From the NCBI GenBank assembly GCA_963737145.1, contig CAVTRO010000007.1:992001-1056000 (forward strand): a DNA stretch of 64,000 nucleotides. Direction: 5' to 3'. Origin of the DNA: AP-15 sp963737145. GTDB lineage: Bacteria; Pseudomonadota; Alphaproteobacteria; ATCC43930; CGMCC-115725. The notes under the pieces were generated by a model, which searched no databases, was not told the DNA's origin, and saw only the letters and a list, made by a program, of their open reading frames with translations. A program made the position numbers and the translations under genes. Shown one piece after another: positions 63,723 to 64,000 of this stretch (positions are counted from its first letter, which is position 1; each line of letters begins with the position of its first letter).

Positions 63723-63834
63723 GGCGTGATCCTCCCTCCACCGATGAATTCTTAAATCGATCGCCGGGTTCCAACGTAGGCTTTGAGATCTCGATCACCG
63801 ACGGTTCGATTTCGAACGGCCGGCGGCGTTCCGG

Positions 63835-64000
63835 TTAGCTTGTGAACGTGAAGCGGCTCCCGGTCGTGCAGAGGACCAGCTTCTCAGGCATCTCCTGCTT
63901 CGCGATATCGATGAAGTTCTGGCCGCTGCAATGCATTGGGAGGACGTGCTCCGGGTCCAATTTCTTCAGTTCGGCCATTACCTGGCGCAGATAATCGTCG
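63835..64000 (-). CDS. MBL-fold metallo-hydrolase, C-terminal part only (runs off the window)
   Basis: The last 55 codons read DDYLRQVMAELKKLDPEHVL, then PMHCSGQNFIDIAKQEMPEK and LVLCTTGSRFTFTS, followed by a TAA at 63835. PMHCSG corresponds to the final His ligand of metallo-beta-lactamase-fold enzymes, and CTTGSRF to the C-terminal strand of the group named 7,8-dihydropterin-6-yl-methyl-4-(beta-D-ribofuranosyl)aminobenzene 5'-phosphate synthase. The N-terminal part lies beyond the window. Confidence 0.75.
   Translation of the reverse strand, partial: DDYLRQVMAELKKLDPEHVLPMHCSGQNFIDIAKQEMPEKLVLCTTGSRFTFTS

Overview
The window looks like a chromosomal segment of a high-GC alphaproteobacterium, probably a soil or rhizosphere relative of Hyphomicrobiales or Rhodospirillales. 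The strongest evidence is a circularly permuted (two-piece) tmRNA gene beside the SspB adaptor gene. Supporting evidence is the uvrC-pgsA-mobB-moeA-moaD-moaE gene order, an EnvZ/OmpR-type pair, class I fumarase, DUF3309 and DUF465 small proteins, and several families of REP-like palindromes. No complete insertion sequence, CRISPR array, prophage, tRNA or rRNA gene was found.

Layout. 0-2.5 kb is sparse: repeats, a broken DUF5681 gene, and one PEP-CTERM surface protein behind a sigma-54-type promoter with a repeated palindromic operator. 2.5-11.3 kb holds catabolic genes: amidohydrolase, hybrid sensor kinase, enolase-superfamily dehydratase, 3-hydroxyisobutyrate dehydrogenase-like, alpha/beta hydrolase and CoA-transferase. 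Between 5.4 and 8.7 kb three of these in a row carry nine single-base indels. 11.4-15.1 kb holds an AT-richer orphan membrane protein, a deazaflavin-type reductase and two short-chain dehydrogenases, plus the stump of a third. 15.4-17.6 kb is a peptidoglycan L,D-transpeptidase / MepK-like pair.

17.7-28 kb is core metabolism and stress: monomeric NADP-isocitrate dehydrogenase beside the wreck of a dimeric-type icd, LOG-family hydrolase, LysM protein, an ECF sigma / anti-sigma / periplasmic sensor operon, fumarase, sspB and ssrA. A relic of a type I restriction methylase sits between ssrA and the EnvZ/OmpR-type pair (28.9-31 kb). 31-41.5 kb is housekeeping: MarR regulator divergent from ilvE, a molybdenum-cofactor operon, pgsA, uvrC, a folM-like SDR and uvrB.

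42.5-58 kb mixes aminotransferase, an EF-G paralogue with a non-canonical G3 motif, MsrP, EF-hand protein, RidA, an M20 amidohydrolase, RlpA, a PEP mutase/isocitrate-lyase-family enzyme, pseudouridine synthase, purB, an amine oxidase and a GST. 58.5-64 kb is again catabolic or transport: a frameshifted hydantoinase-B gene, the stump of an MFS transporter, an ABC substrate-binding protein, an intact MFS transporter with the same C-terminus, and a truncated MBL-fold hydrolase.

The main theme is a stable housekeeping backbone interrupted by accessory catabolic modules that are decaying or being exchanged. Seven gene remnants or broken genes beyond the indel cluster can be read: DUF5681, SDR C-terminus, icd N-terminus, hsdM, hyuB, MFS C-terminus and a small unassigned C-terminus.
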